From assembly GCA_965202875.1 (NCBI GenBank), contig OZ241870.1, positions 4,278,001 through 4,342,000 on the forward strand: a DNA stretch of 64,000 bases, in the 5' to 3' direction. Position numbers and translations under genes: made by a program. Numbering within the stretch: the first letter of the stretch is position 1; every line of letters begins with the position of its first letter. This DNA comes from HK1 sp965202875. GTDB taxonomy: Bacteria > Pseudomonadota > Gammaproteobacteria > HK1. Of this stretch, positions 56,701 to 64,000 are shown one piece after another. Below the pieces are notes generated by a model. It was not told where the DNA came from and did no database searches. It saw only the letters and a list, made by a program, of their open reading frames with translations.

Positions 56701-58170
56701 TCCGGCGGCGCTCTCCAACGCGGAGGGTTGCGACCCGGCGTCCGCGAGTTCTGCGGCCGTTGGCGACGACGGTGCTCCGGCGGCGCTCTCCGACGCGGAG
56801 GATTGCGGCCCGGCATCCGCAAGTTCTGCGGCCGTTGGCGGCGACGGTGCTCCGGCATCACCGTCCGCCGCGGAGGGTTGCGACCCGGCGCCCACGAGCG
56901 CCGCGAGCTCCGCCGCGGCGGAAGGCTGGTGGCTCTCGTCCGGCTCATTGCCGCGGCCTCCGTCCGGCGGCGCGTCACGTCTGCGCCGGGCCGGCCCGTC
57001 ATCGCGGCGCCGGGCCGCCTCGGGCTCACCGTCCCCGCCGAGCCGGCGGGGCGTCTGCCTGATGAGCCTGCCGGTGTCCGCCTCCTTGCGCACGCCGAAG
57101 GTCGATTCGATCCAGGAGGCGAGAGGGTGCGCCCGGAACGACTCGTAGTCGGAGGGCGGCTCTTCGTCCGAGACGACCGCCTCTCGAATGGCGTCCCGGA
57201 GCGATGGATCCGTGGTGTCGATCTCCGGCGTCGCCCGCTCCAGCGTCTCGCCGATGACCTGTTCGGGCGTGAAGTCCACCCCGAACAGGGACCGCGACAC
57301 CTTCGCCACCTCCTGCCGCTGCTCCTCGCTGCTCCCGCCGCTGGCCATCGTGGCCGAGGTGCCGATGCAGATGGCACCGGTGCCGGAGGCGACGCCGTTG
57401 CCGAAGGCGTGGCGGCAGCGGCGGATGAGCATCGCGACGTCCGCCCCCTGGCGGCCCCGGTAGGTGTGCAGCTCGTCGAAGACGAGGAACCCGAGATCCT
57501 GGGCGGCCCGCACCAGCGCGCGGTCCTCGCTACGGGTGAGCATCAGCTCCAGCATCATGTAGTTCGTCAGGAGGATGTCCGGCGGCTCGCTGTGGATGGC
57601 CTCGCGTTCGGCGCCCCGTTCCTGCCCCGTGTAGCGCGCGAAGCGCACCGGAGACCGGCCTTCCGGGTAGCCCTTGTCGAGGAACTTCCCGAGCTCCTCG
57701 GCCTGGCTGTTGGCGAGGGCGTTCATCGGGTAGACGACGATGGCCCGGATGCCGCGGCCGGAGCCGTGGCGAAGCACGTGGTCCACGATCGGCACGATGA
57801 AGGCGAGGCTCTTGCCGGAGCCGGTGCCGGTGGTCAGCACGCAGGACCGGCCCTCGGCCACTTTGAGAATCGCCTCGCGCTGGTGGCGATGCAGGAGGAG
57901 CGGCCTGCCGCGGGGGTCCGTATCCGACTTGCCGATCCGGAAGATGCGCGAGCATTCCTCGTGGAGCACCCCTTCCGCGACCAGATCGTCGATCGTGCCG
58001 CCGGGGCGGAACGTCGGGTTCAGTTGGAGGAGCGGCTCCGGCCAGAACCCCTCGGCATCGAGGACGTCGTCGACGAACCCCTTGATCCGGGGATCGCGGA
58101 TCTTGATGAAGCTGCGGGTGTAGTCCCGGTAGTCGGAGACCAGGCGATTCCTCAGGTCGAAGACGTCCAT
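53671..58170 (-). CDS. DUF1998-type large helicase, DruE-like, copy B (N-terminal 1499 residues)
   Basis: An SF2 DNA helicase with Walker A TTGTGSGKS (112-120), VVYPMNALANSQ, LLTNYMMLEL, DELH (about 233) with TYRGRQGAD, ICIGTSATM and, in the second half, LLFCSPTMELGMDI and RSGRAGRGGQP. Cys pairs such as FCRHCGTAYY and CLEPSCGVAY suit zinc sites of this family. A region at about 395-505 is low-complexity with 25-residue tandem repeats. The order resembles the large DUF1998 helicases of Druantia (DruE). After VYEG the frame is wrong and ends at 53671, because of a sixth C at 53783-53788; copy A at 41.6 kb has five. Uninterrupted, the protein would have about 1970 residues and reach 52254. Confidence 0.85.
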   Translation of the reverse strand: MDVFDLRNRLVSDYRDYTRSFIKIRDPRIKGFVDDVLDAEGFWPEPLLQLNPTFRPGGTIDDLVAEGVLHEECSRIFRIGKSDTDPRGRPLLLHRHQREAILKVAEGRSCVLTTGTGSGKSLAFIVPIVDHVLRHGSGRGIRAIVVYPMNALANSQAEELGKFLDKGYPEGRSPVRFARYTGQERGAEREAIHSEPPDILLTNYMMLELMLTRSEDRALVRAAQDLGFLVFDELHTYRGRQGADVAMLIRRCRHAFGNGVASGTGAICIGTSATMASGGSSEEQRQEVAKVSRSLFGVDFTPEQVIGETLERATPEIDTTDPSLRDAIREAVVSDEEPPSDYESFRAHPLASWIESTFGVRKEADTGRLIRQTPRRLGGDGEPEAARRRDDGPARRRRDAPPDGGRGNEPDESHQPSAAAELAALVGAGSQPSAADGDAGAPSPPTAAELADAGPQSSASESAAGAPSSPTAAELADAGSQPSALESAAGAPSSPPTPALADAGAQRCAAVLRRWLLRGADLYRSESSRFSIFAFRLHQFLTRGDTVWATLEPEAHRHLEIAKKAAKPGEPDKPLFPLVFCRHCGTAYYRVRVTAASDAHGQATLLPREDRREADDDGGHDAYLHFSEEAPWPRAAGPALLARLPEALKETTAQGVERVRPAARRDVPEPVFADPAGRIVPEGEGASAALIHGNFLFCLEPSCGVAYTRSQRSERFKLATLGVDNRSTATTILAVRSLIELQRDRNLAPEARKLLSFTDNRQDASLQAGHFNDFVQVALLRSALYRACAGAGDPARSLRDSAVQDREPPAPAPVFPHKHALAEAGAGIHAFRERGHPDQRHGRAENEDSVPDEGAGDPADGPGLRHGELSRRVLDAMHPRFEDYAADPEVRGPAWQHTRDALRRVIEYFLYRDLERGWRVTAPNLEDCGLLRFEYEGLGGEEGLLGETELWESGLSVQEGRGSRRFVEAPAALRLAPAEAREEILRTLLDVLRRALAVKVDVLDPRKQHDLVERTKPRLLEGTVWYLDDERELTGSVVAWPRPRRQGERGGFFVSSHGAYGQYVKRTLESHPAPEQPRAQPLGHADTGEPSSVAHQSRTVRGRTQPLRRADTGAIIRFLFLALKRYGIVEQVRTGRDGDDPGYQLNADALRWLPGDGEDRPPDRTRLLEEGGLPEEVNRYFVECYRRFVDLRGVLEAREHTAQVVPEDRLEREERFREGDLPLLFCSPTMELGMDIAQLNLVNLRNVPPTPANYAQRSGRAGRGGQPALVFTYCAGRSPHDQYFYREPARMVAGTVAPPRIDLRNRDLVRSHVHAIWMEGARPDLGRTLATVLELDDPEGGRLPLPVKGALGDALRSPVHRDAARAKAEAVIAEIRPELEGTAWFHDRWVDEVLSRIERSFDAACDRWRSLYRAAVRQREIHHAVIGDHSRPEAERNHSRRLRAQAESQIRLLTEAEGVYEGGLLLVPLFLDGGLPPRLQLPPAADLRLRAEPAPAQGA
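56656..56895. repeat. 75-bp tandem repeats in helicase copy B
   Basis: Three units of 75 bp (56656-56730, 56731-56805, 56806-56880) plus a partial fourth, each beginning cg(a/c/g)cccggc and ending ggag(g/a)gttg or similar. They encode 25-residue Ala/Ser/Pro-rich units containing TAAELADAG. The array is in frame in the linker between the helicase domains. Confidence 0.85.
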
Positions 58171-58401
58171 CTCTCACCTTCTTCAGATTTCAGATCCCAC
58201 CTCGCGCTCCACCGTCGTCCTTGGTCGTGATGGCAAAGAAGCCGAAAGGGACCGTGCATGGAGTTCCATCCGGCGATGATACGTCGGCTCGGTCATCGAA
58301 ACCGGAGGCTTGTCCTGTTTCCCGGAGGAGGGGGAGGCGGGCCGGCGCGGGCGCCGGGGCGGTCAGCGTGAAGCGGTCCCGGACCGAATCTCTCCTCGAT
58401 G

Positions 58402-58738
58402 CTTGGGGAACGGCAGTACAACCCGGCGTTCTGCCGACCTGAAGGGAGCTACCGACTGCGGGCCGAAGCGTATATCAATACCGGAGACGCGGCGACCACG
58501 AAGGCGGCGTTCGATGGTTTGCATCGCCGGAAGGTGCAGATAGAGAAGGCCGTTGGAGAAGCCCTCGAATGAAGCCGACTCGACGACAGGCGAGCGTCAC
58601 GGGTGTCACTCTACGACCCGGATGAAATCCGGGTTACCGATGAGGAACGCTGGCTCGATGCCCTGTCCTGGCTCGTCGATGCGATGGGAAGAATCCGCGA
58701 CGCCTTCAATCCGGCTCTCCGGGAGTTGCAAGCCTGAA
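58402..58738 (+). pseudogene. DUF4268-type protein remnant
   Basis: Two adjacent frames encode LGERQYNPAFCRPEGSYRL, RAEAYINTGDAATTKAAFD and RRKVQIEKAVGEALE, then after a frameshift SLYDPDEIRVTDEERWLD and WLVDAMGRIRDAFNPALREL. This is the order of the C-terminal DUF4268 domain. The N-terminal part is missing upstream, where 58171-58401 holds nothing I can identify. The piece is broken and should be silent. Confidence 0.5.
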
Positions 58739-58776
58739 GCGTGGAGGGAAGCGAAAAGGCGGAATCTGCCCATGCT

Positions 58777-59244
58777 TCAAGGAATGTCCCGCCAGCGCCT
58801 TGCCTCGACGAACCGGCTCAGGTGACCGATGTTGTCGGTCGCTATCGTGGCGCCGGTCGATTTACCTTTGCCGCTCAGCAGGATCGCCTGCGCGGCGAGA
58901 ATCACATCGGCGTCCAACGCCGTTTCCGGAGCGGTCGGAAGCCCCTTTCGTCTGGCATCCGCCCAGAATTCAGCGGCCATCAGCATCGTGTCGGTCGTGA
59001 TCGGCAGATAGCCGATAGCGGATTTCAGTGCGTCGAGACGGATAATCGCGTTCCGGGAGTCGAGATGCAGAAGTTTCCGGCGAAGCTCGTAATCGGCGAT
59101 CTCGGGAATATGGAATTTGAATCCATCCTGAAGCCGTGCCTTGAACCACCTCTTGCACTCGACCGGCTCGTCTGTACTCGAAGGATGCGTCACGAGACCC
59201 AGAACACCGGTGTCCAGAAGAATCGGACCGGCGTTCAGAACCAT
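58777..59244 (-). CDS. PIN-domain protein (VapC-like toxin)
   Basis: This 155-residue protein has the four acidic positions of a PIN RNase: ILLDTGVLGLV (first Asp, residue 11), EIADYELRRKL (Glu), ALDADVILAAQA (Asp) and ATDNIGHLSRF (last Asp). PIN toxins cut RNA and are normally held by an antitoxin from the gene just before. Here that gene ends inside the first codons of this one, a 10-nt overlap. The preceding protein has an antitoxin-like C-terminus, supporting a toxin-antitoxin pair. Confidence 0.8.
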   Translation of the reverse strand: MVLNAGPILLDTGVLGLVTHPSSTDEPVECKRWFKARLQDGFKFHIPEIADYELRRKLLHLDSRNAIIRLDALKSAIGYLPITTDTMLMAAEFWADARRKGLPTAPETALDADVILAAQAILLSGKGKSTGATIATDNIGHLSRFVEARRWRDIP

Positions 59245-59840
59245 AGTCTTCTACTCGAAAGTCTGTCGCGGTCCAGCTCCGGCTTGAGCAGATTCCAGGA
59301 ATCACGTTCTACTTCGGCATCTTCGTACAACCATGTCTCCAAAAGCTCGACGGCCGCTCGGTTACGTTTTCTTCGTTCATGAATTTCCGCTACGGCAATC
59401 GGATTCGGTCCGCGTGGAACCTCGGAGCCGTGCGTTTCAAGACGCAGCGTCGCAGACTCACGCAATCGATGAGAAAAACGGCTCGTCTGGTGGCTGTCGC
59501 CGTTGCGAATCGATCGGCCGGATCGTCGTGCTTCGGCAAGTGTGGAATGCGAGACCGAATCTCGCTCATGGGCCATGGCCGACATCGTATGAGCGTGCGC
59601 CCGATCGATCATCATCCTGACTAACGAATACAGTGGGTCTTGCTCGAATGCCCGAGTTTTCCGAGAGGCGTGGAGACGATTTACGGCAAAGTTGGTCCTC
59701 GGCGGCTCCGGTACATCCGGGGAGATTGTCGCCGGGCGTGGCGACAGCAGATGGGAGACTGCAAACGTATCCCTGATCCCCTTGCTCTTCGAATGGGCAG
59801 ATCCGCCGCCAATCAATGTCAAGCCCGCTGTCGGAATCAT
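59235..59840 (-). CDS. Putative antitoxin-like partner of the PIN protein
   Basis: The 201-residue frame starts at ATG 59840, overlapping the stop of the preceding gene by 4 nt (ATGA), and ends 10 nt inside the PIN gene. Only the C-terminal 55 residues look familiar: AEIHERRKRNRAAVELLETW, then DAEVERDSWNLLKPELD and RLSSRRLWF. This acidic helix resembles tails of short proteins encoded before PIN toxins. The N-terminal 140 residues are low in structure and may be non-native; an internal start near 59585 is possible. The coupling argues for the full frame. Confidence 0.55.
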   Translation of the reverse strand: MIPTAGLTLIGGGSAHSKSKGIRDTFAVSHLLSPRPATISPDVPEPPRTNFAVNRLHASRKTRAFEQDPLYSLVRMMIDRAHAHTMSAMAHERDSVSHSTLAEARRSGRSIRNGDSHQTSRFSHRLRESATLRLETHGSEVPRGPNPIAVAEIHERRKRNRAAVELLETWLYEDAEVERDSWNLLKPELDRDRLSSRRLWF

Positions 59841-60553
59841 TTCGATTCCCCAGTTTCAGGCAACGTCAACCCCAACGCAGCCAGAGAGGTTTTCAGATAT
59901 TTCCCGGTTTCAACTCCAATTTCTTCTCTCGGGAGCTGTTCGCCGTCGAAGAGCGCGCGAGTCTGAACATAGATGGAATCGGCGAAGGACGTGGACATGT
60001 CGGCCAGGACGGCGCATGAAATTCTGCGGCTGCATGGTCCGAAATAGAAGGATACCCCCGATCCCGTAACGGGACCGAGGCCTTCGAGTCCGGGACCCGT
60101 GAATCTTCCAAGAAACATCTCCGGGTTCGAGCCTTGGGGCGCTCCGTGCATCTGAACGGTTACTTCGTAGTTGATGAAGGCCGCGTCTTCCTGGCTTTCC
60201 AGTACCGCGCCGAGCACCGCTTGAATCAAGTGGTCGAGCTGCCGGATATCGACTTGGTGCAGCGCATGGCACTGGACGTCAACGCCGGTCAGACGGATCT
60301 CGCATCGAGCCTGGAAGTCGAGAGCCCAGAAACCAAGGTTGGATTCTCCGAGGCGGCCGTCGGCGCTGTCCACGCGCAGATCGTTCATCCCGACGGCGAA
60401 CGGGGCGAGCCGCTCGAGGATGCGGGAGCAGATGGCCGGCAAGCCATGCGCAAGGACCCACAGCGGCTCGCGCAACTTCGCAGCGAACGAGAAGGTAGCG
60501 CGTCGCGGCCGGAAGTCTGTCAGCGTCGGGTGCGGCTTTCGCTCCACGGTCAT
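59837..60553 (-). CDS. Unknown protein heading the PIN operon
   Basis: A 238-residue protein with a strong GGAGGAG six nt before ATG 60553. The sequence looks beta-rich, with LGFWALDFQARCEIRLTG and a block SGVSFYFGPCSRRISCAVL, and no membrane segment or signal peptide. I do not recognise a family. It is the first of three overlapping genes (unknown, antitoxin-like, PIN), so it may be a third component or a sensor of the toxin system. Confidence 0.7.
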   Translation of the reverse strand: MTVERKPHPTLTDFRPRRATFSFAAKLREPLWVLAHGLPAICSRILERLAPFAVGMNDLRVDSADGRLGESNLGFWALDFQARCEIRLTGVDVQCHALHQVDIRQLDHLIQAVLGAVLESQEDAAFINYEVTVQMHGAPQGSNPEMFLGRFTGPGLEGLGPVTGSGVSFYFGPCSRRISCAVLADMSTSFADSIYVQTRALFDGEQLPREEIGVETGKYLKTSLAALGLTLPETGESK

Positions 60554-60669
60554 CGCAGTCTCCTCCGACAGTTGGATATGGGAAGCTTCAGTCCTTTTCT
60601 CCGCCTCGGCCAGACAAGCGAGGGAACGTCTCGCAAGTCAAGCTCCATCCGGCCATGATTATATGGCGT

Positions 60670-60960
60670 TCTGCGGCGATGGATCCGTGGTATCGATCTC
60701 CGGCGTCGCCCGCTTAAGCCGAGGGCTCTATAATTCTCTGATTATGTTGAATAATCAGGCAGTTCAAGGCTTCCGACCTTCAATGCGCGATCCGGAATCC
60801 GGCGGTCCGGCTGGCTGCCGTAGTCCAGCGGGCATTCGTAGCACGTCCGGCCGCGTCGCTCCGCGGCCCGATCCTCCAGGGTGTCGGGATCGTAGTGGCA
60901 GATCGCGAGCGCGGGCAGCGTTGCCGGGACTGGAGTTGACCCGATTTCGAGGACACGATT
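60670..60960 (-). pseudogene. Third relic of the DUF1998 helicase
   Basis: Two short blocks match copy B in the same orientation. 60672-60713 corresponds to 57197-57238 (gatggatccgtggt...gcgtcgcccgct). About 60785-60935 corresponds to 52665-52805, the zone encoding the Cys motif around the DUF1998 Tyr-Gly-Asn. All the rest of the helicase is deleted between them, and frameshifts break the second block. I see nothing else in 60554-61173. Confidence 0.7.
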
Positions 60961-61173
60961 CGTGAGTGCCGGAATTGGATGGCCAAGCAGGCCATCGGTA
61001 TGCGGATACGGCTGCCCCCGCGGAGGCGGCGCGATGAACGCCTGCCGCGGTATCCGGGGCCGATGCCGATGCGGCGGTCAATACTTCACAGCCCCCGGCA
61101 CTTCACAAGCCCCGGTGCGCAGACGTTCGCGGGACGAAGTCGCAGCAAGCGGCCGAGGCGTATCGCCGGGACC

Positions 61174-62325
61174 TCATGCGCCGCGGATGCGATGGAAGCG
61201 TTCGAGCAATTCGTCGCCGGTCCGGCACTCCACGACCCAGTCCCCCACCTTGATGAGGTCTTCCGCGTCCTCGACCTCCGACAGAAGCTCCGAGAGCTGC
61301 GCTGCCGTCTCGGCCCCGAAGCGCCGTTCTGTCTGGCGGCGCAGCAACATCCGTTCCCCCTCGGCGATACCCCGTGCGACCGCCCGCTCTTCGAACTCCC
61401 TCGTCCGCGCCTCCAACAGCGTCTCCATCTCCTCGAACGCCTGCTCCCGGCCCCGTGCGACTGCCCGCTCCTCGAACTCCCTCGTCCGCGCCTCCATCAA
61501 CGTCGCCATCTCCTTCCCTCCTCGGCTCTCTTGCAACCCCCGCTCCATCTCCTCGAACGACGGCAGGCCCACATCCCCGTACCGCCCTCCCGGAGGCCTC
61601 ACCCGCGCATGATACCCCTCCCGCAACCCCTTCTCCTCCTCCCCCGGATAACGCTCGAACGCCTCCACCAGCAGCCGTGCACGCGCCTCCACCGGATTCG
61701 CCTCCAGACCAATCAGCGTCGTCATCCGGTTGCCCGGCGGCAGCCGGCTGCCCATGAGGTCGGCGCCCTCGCCCGCCCGTTCCCGCTCGTCGAGCAGCGC
61801 GTAGGCCCATGCCTCGTTGCCGATCCAGCCCGCTGCCTCTGGCGGCGGTGCGGTCCCCGGCGCCGCCACCGGTCCCGCCCGCGCCCCCGCCGCCGTCCAC
61901 GGACGTTCGCCGTTGTAGACCACCACCGGCAGCACCGGCGGTGCGCGCCCCTCTGCCTTGACCGTCCCGTTGTTGCGCAGGTGGCGATGCAGCAGGTAGA
62001 CGTACTCGTGCATCCGGAACGCCATGTCGGGGTCCACGGTGGACTGGCACTCGAACAGGAGGAGCAGGTAGGGGCGTTCGCCGTTGGCGAGCGGCGGGCC
62101 GCCGGAGGGGCTGGCGGGCTCGAACGCGACGCGCCAGACCATGTCGCCGATGCGGTTGTGCAAGTCGGCCCCGATGTACTCGGCATTCCCTTGGGTGAGG
62201 GTGGAGAAGTCGAGCTGGCCGCACCACTCGGGGGCGAGGAAGCCGCACACGATGTCTTCGACCATGCGGGGTTGGGCGAGGAGGAGCTTGTAGGCGGGGT
62301 CGGAGGAGGAGGCCATGCGGGACAT
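61174..62325 (-). CDS. Rpn-family nuclease/putative transposase
   Basis: The 383-residue protein (ATG 62325; ATG 62316 is an alternative) has the N-terminal pattern of Rpn/YhgA-like proteins: SDPAYKLLLAQPRMVEDIV, LHNRIGDMVWRV, LLLLFECQSTVDPDMAFRM (PD-(D/E)xK core) and PVVVYNGERPW. The C-terminus contains a tandem repeat, EARTREFEERAVARG twice, then a DUF4351-like end with SELLSEVEDAEDLIKVGDWV. Rpn proteins promote RecA-independent recombination. A 44-bp piece of this gene (near 61878-61921) is found at the edge of helicase copy A, which ties the family to the rearrangements here. Confidence 0.85.
   Translation of the reverse strand: MSRMASSSDPAYKLLLAQPRMVEDIVCGFLAPEWCGQLDFSTLTQGNAEYIGADLHNRIGDMVWRVAFEPASPSGGPPLANGERPYLLLLFECQSTVDPDMAFRMHEYVYLLHRHLRNNGTVKAEGRAPPVLPVVVYNGERPWTAAGARAGPVAAPGTAPPPEAAGWIGNEAWAYALLDERERAGEGADLMGSRLPPGNRMTTLIGLEANPVEARARLLVEAFERYPGEEEKGLREGYHARVRPPGGRYGDVGLPSFEEMERGLQESRGGKEMATLMEARTREFEERAVARGREQAFEEMETLLEARTREFEERAVARGIAEGERMLLRRQTERRFGAETAAQLSELLSEVEDAEDLIKVGDWVVECRTGDELLERFHRIRGA
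61370..61500. repeat. 81-bp tandem duplication in the Rpn-family gene
   Basis: Two close copies of gaactccctcgtccgcgcct with flanking sequence, 81-84 bp apart, encode the repeated EARTREFEERAVARG helix and keep the frame. Confidence 0.7.
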
Positions 62326-62671
62326 GGTGGGGGGAGCCACGTTCCCGCGAAAGCGGCGCGCGTCCCGCCGTTTGTACGCCCGGAGCCCGATGTCGCGCGG
62401 TATCGGCCCGGGGCCGTGCAGGAGGTCGATCGGGTCGCCGGGCGGGCAAGAGCTTGGCGGGAAGGCTGGGTGTCGCGTCACCTCTGTTAGCGTAATATGT
62501 TGATTATTCTATGGATTTTGATGAGATCTTTCCCGTTGAAAGAAGCGGAAGTGCGGGAAGATTACGCGGGTGATGCAGATCTGCTTTCCGGGTTTTCCCG
62601 CAAGAGCCGATTAAGCTGAGAACCTGTGGGTGCCAGGACGCCCGACGAGTGCCTTGTTTCGAGGAGGCAAG
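62326..62671. other. Divergent intergenic region, Rpn gene and sigma-like gene
   Basis: A 346-bp gap between genes read outward. The frame upstream of the Rpn start stays open to 62481 but shows no family similarity. The stretch at about 62485-62530 is unusually AT-rich and may carry the promoter of the plus-strand gene. I see no inverted repeat or coding frame worth calling. Confidence 0.45.
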
Positions 62672-63451
62672 ATGATTCGGCCATTGACCAAATGCAGCAA
62701 GGACGGGATGCGCTATACCCGACCGCAGGCCGTCGAGTCTGTGATCGAAGGCGCATTACGAGATGATCTGCCTACGCTGAAGCGACGACTCTCAATCACG
62801 GACAAAGGATCGCCCGACTACCTGCCGTCCGAGTGCTTGGTTCATCTCATTCGAGACGCGCGGTGCAGAAATGACGATCAGAGCCTGAATGCGGTGTTGC
62901 CGATACTGTTCGGTCGCTGCGAGGCGATTCTTAGGGCCAAAGTCTCGGACCAGCTACCGAACGCCGACCTCCTGCGAGATGATGTGTTGTCCGAGTTCAG
63001 CGAATTGCTTGCCAGCGATCGAACAGGAAAACATCCCGATGAACTTGACTTCTATGAGTGCAAATTCAATTCAGCATTTCGCACACTTCGGATTAATGTG
63101 GTGCGTCGAGAGATGGATCAGATAAAACAGGCAACCCAACTCCCCGACCATGAAGACAAGAGAGATCCCGACGCTTACGAAGACGTATTCGCGCGAGTGT
63201 CCGAAGCGGTCAAAGTATCTGCGGATCAACAAGATCAGGTTTTCCGGGAAGAGCTCTGGAAAGCGATTAAAGAATTACCACCAGATCAGCGTGATGCCGT
63301 TGTCCTGTGTCATGTGCTCGGATACAAAATGGAGTCAGATGACCCGAGCGAGGTGACTGCCGCGACGCGCTGTCAATGCACAGGGCGGACGATTCGCAAC
63401 CGCTTGAAGCGGGCAGCAAAGAAACTAGCCAAACTCAAGGAGATTCCATGA
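62672..63451 (+). CDS. Sigma-70-like regulator
   Basis: The 259-residue protein starts at ATG 62672 after AGGAGGcaag; a GTG 42 nt earlier is less likely. The C-terminal 70 residues match sigma region 4: LWKAIKELPPDQRDAVVLCH, VLGYKMESDDPSEV and a helix-turn-helix TRCQCTGRTIRNRLKRAAKK. The middle could be region 2 (NADLLRDDVLSEFSELLAS, SAFRTLRINVVRREMDQIK). It is longer than typical ECF factors and may be a distant one used by the gene that follows. Both are on the plus strand. Confidence 0.75.
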   Translation: MIRPLTKCSKDGMRYTRPQAVESVIEGALRDDLPTLKRRLSITDKGSPDYLPSECLVHLIRDARCRNDDQSLNAVLPILFGRCEAILRAKVSDQLPNADLLRDDVLSEFSELLASDRTGKHPDELDFYECKFNSAFRTLRINVVRREMDQIKQATQLPDHEDKRDPDAYEDVFARVSEAVKVSADQQDQVFREELWKAIKELPPDQRDAVVLCHVLGYKMESDDPSEVTAATRCQCTGRTIRNRLKRAAKKLAKLKEIP

Positions 63452-63563
63452 GCACACCGTAAAGTAACTGATGTCAAGCTCTGTGTCTGTAGAGAGCTGG
63501 CGATTCGCAGTCGCTCGCCACGGACAACAGCGAAACTATACCATCGTAATTGAAGGTGAAATT

Positions 63564-64000
63564 ATGAACACGACTCCAATGGCAGGCGAATTGTCACCTC
63601 GCGAGGCGTTCTATGAGCTTTCGATGGCAAAGCACATCCCTGATGCCGCATTACTGGACGATGTCGTGCACCGATATCCGCAGTTCGCCGAAGAGCTCAC
63701 CGATTTCGCCATAAAACTCGCGCTGGATGCGCTTCAAGGTGAGGCAACCGCTGACGCTGCGGAGGCTGCCGTTGATCCAGGCAACGTCAGTCCTGCGGTG
63801 TCCCGCGCTATGAGCCGGTTCCATAACCGTCTTCATGCTTCGCGCCAAGAAACCGGGAAGGTATCCGTCGAGCGTGCGCTTCCCTCGGAACCTGTGATCA
63901 ATCCGTTTGAAGGGATCGGCCGTCAGGAATACCGAGATTTCGTCAAACGGATCGGAGTGAATTCTGTGTTGGTCAACAAGTTGCGGGACCGACAGATCCA
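63564..64000 (+). CDS. Unknown gene, cut by the window end
   Basis: An open frame with no stop runs from ATG 63564 (GAAGGTG upstream) to the end of the window, 145 codons so far; ATG 63471 would add 31 codons. It begins MNTTPMAGELSPREAFYELS and contains FAEELTDFAIKLALDAL and, at the edge, FVKRIGVNSVLVNKLRDRQI. The last block resembles the region before the metal site in some ImmA/IrrE-like proteins that accompany regulators, but the domain itself would lie beyond the window. It follows the sigma-like gene by about 110 nt. Confidence 0.6.
   Translation, partial: MNTTPMAGELSPREAFYELSMAKHIPDAALLDDVVHRYPQFAEELTDFAIKLALDALQGEATADAAEAAVDPGNVSPAVSRAMSRFHNRLHASRQETGKVSVERALPSEPVINPFEGIGRQEYRDFVKRIGVNSVLVNKLRDRQI

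Noticed and set aside
1..64000. tRNA or rRNA genes as island attachment sites
   Set aside because: I found no tRNA-like cloverleaf with GTTCRA arm or conserved rRNA sequence by eye; a tRNAscan run would settle it.

Overview
The window is GC-rich DNA of a Gram-negative bacterium. Two very large autotransporters with outer-membrane beta-barrels, a BepA-type periplasmic metalloprotease next to uvrA, and a PPi-type phosphofructokinase all point to a proteobacterium, probably a gammaproteobacterium; that placement is inference. Ordinary chromosomal genes occupy only about 15-36 kb (fdrA, the two autotransporters, uvrA, bepA, pfp). Both flanks are accessory DNA crowded with antiviral and conflict genes, broken genes and duplicated fragments.

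Left flank (0-15 kb, genes nearly all on the minus strand). A type I restriction system is split: an HsdM fused to a one-TRD HsdS lies at 11.6-14.4 kb, and HsdR lies at 0.2-3.7 kb. Between them are a GHKL ATPase with a C-terminal nuclease-like region, a DNA methyltransferase, and a tightly overlapping four-gene cassette (SMC-like ATPase, HNH protein, unknown protein, HEPN-like protein) that recalls Septu (PtuA/PtuB) with two extra genes. Two broken Fic genes lie in the same orientation at 4.5-4.8 and 15.0-15.2 kb and bracket this roughly 10 kb block. Relics of an amidohydrolase, a PhyH-like oxygenase and an FAD oxidoreductase lie at the edges.

Core (15-36 kb). fdrA is followed by two paralogous autotransporters. 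The first carries a run of 16 G between its start codon and signal peptide, a classical phase-variation switch. The second contains near-identical repeats of about 654 bp. Both end in strong rho-independent terminators. uvrA, bepA and pfp follow.

Right flank (36-64 kb). It starts with a decayed DUF1156-type methylase and a coupled DUF262 / DUF3696-ATPase / unknown / small-protein cassette. A truncated DUF1998 helicase follows. The most striking module is a complete double-GTPase conflict system at 43.2-50.1 kb: a GASH-like helical protein, two different GTPases, a GAP1-like protein ending in an EAD1 domain, and a convergent caspase-like protease that also ends in EAD1. The shared EAD1 domains predict that the GTPase-linked sensor recruits the protease. 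An EcoRV-like type II restriction-modification pair follows, then a DruE-like DUF1998 helicase whose 3' 2.6 kb is duplicated at 40.0-42.7 kb and which is frameshifted in a C tract. A PIN toxin operon, more helicase relics, an Rpn-type nuclease, a sigma-70-like regulator and a gene running off the window complete the sequence.

Overall this is a defence island built by repeated insertion, partial duplication and decay. Several of its genes carry in-frame tandem repeats or homopolymer tracts that could change their products.
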